From assembly GCA_963575745.1 (NCBI GenBank), contig CAUYUJ010012625.1, positions 277,501 through 341,500 of the forward strand: a DNA stretch of 64,000 nucleotides, given 5' to 3'. The position numbers and the translations under genes were made by a program. Position 1 is the stretch's first letter, and each line of letters starts with the position of its first letter. Positions 63,806-64,000 of the stretch are shown here, one piece after another. Under the pieces are notes generated by a model. It did not search any database. It worked only from the letters and a program-made list of their open reading frames with translations, and was not told where the DNA came from. This stretch comes from Prorocentrum cordatum (lineage: Eukaryota; Sar; Dinophyceae; Prorocentrales; Prorocentraceae).

Positions 63806-64000
63806 GCCACTTCCCCCTCGCCGCCCCCGCCGGCGCCTCGCATCCCGCGGCCGTCTTGCCGATCCGCTGGAGCGCGCCCGCGGCCCCCTCTGGCCGCCGG
63901 CGCTGCTGGGAGGATCCCCTGGTGGGGGGGGCGGCGGCCTCGGGGCGCGCCGAGGGGGGGAGAGGCGGCACCTCGCCCAGAGGCCCAGGGAGAGACGACA

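Overview
This 64 kb window looks like intergenic or gene-poor nuclear DNA of a eukaryote, most likely a microbial alga or protist. It is GC-rich on the whole and almost entirely repetitive. I see no bacterial operon, rRNA gene, tRNA gene, CRISPR array or confidently recognisable conserved protein family. Nearly all long open frames are artefacts of trinucleotide arrays (GGA, GAT, CAC, GTC) or of inverted-repeat elements, which stay open on both strands. My weak best guess is a dinoflagellate. The hints are period-12 GGCCCCAAGAGG-type arrays with Trp/Gly-rich antisense frames, one 12-nt match to the 3' part of the dinoflagellate spliced leader, and one Cys-rich frame resembling retroelement-derived proteins as I remember them. 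Other GC-rich algae are not excluded.

The window is dense with short non-autonomous elements that I could define by comparing copies inside the window. Family names F1-F25 are local labels. F1 is a hairpin element of about 160-200 bp with 14 copies. F2 has CTTAAG/TCGGGC ends (5 copies). F3 has GCTCGGACGT ends (3). F4 has GTACAGTGGAG-like ends (6). F5 is a dispersed repeat of about 165 bp (6). F6 carries a GCGACCCACC array (2). F7 has AGTCGACC ends (4). F8 is about 190 bp (3). F9-F12 are small terminal-inverted-repeat elements. F13-F16 are dispersed repeats. F17 is a CCCTACCTAG-ended element with an AGCAT satellite core (2). F23 has about 40-bp inverted ends around a GGA core (2). Several are nested: F6 in F5, F11 at the start codon of a duplicated ORF, and a small element inside F4. 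No transposase or reverse transcriptase core was recognised.

Layout: 0-3.9 kb dispersed repeats; 3.9-6.1 kb satellite element and an F1/F2 cluster; 6.7-9.1 kb microsatellites, an 88-bp array and purine-rich DNA; 9.3-12 kb an ATTTCTGG array with inserted elements; 13.3-14.3 kb a composition island; 15-18 kb F1/F5/F6; 18.3-21.9 kb a segmental duplication carrying three related small ORFs on the minus strand; 22-23.1 kb a second composition island; 24-25.1 kb a GTC array; 27.8-28.5 kb a 73-bp minisatellite; 29-37.6 kb a dense element mosaic; 37.7-42.6 kb CCA, GGGCTATAG, GAGGATCG, ATCCTCG and CAC arrays; 42.7-43.1 kb a candidate exon; 43-50 kb mosaic with a 78-bp array; 50.3-51.1 kb TCC and GATCGAGG arrays; 51-64 kb mosaic with a second F17, GGA/GGC arrays and CT-rich DNA.

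The most gene-like content is a family of small hydrophobic proteins (about 87-97 residues). Three tandem copies lie on the minus strand at 18.9-21.4 kb and a degenerate plus-strand relative lies at 11.4-11.7 kb. They share an ATGTCGAA-type start, about 40 hydrophobic residues and a PTR(T/D)E motif, with the frame kept through many silent changes. Because the flanking DNA is duplicated too, coding status is likely but unproven.
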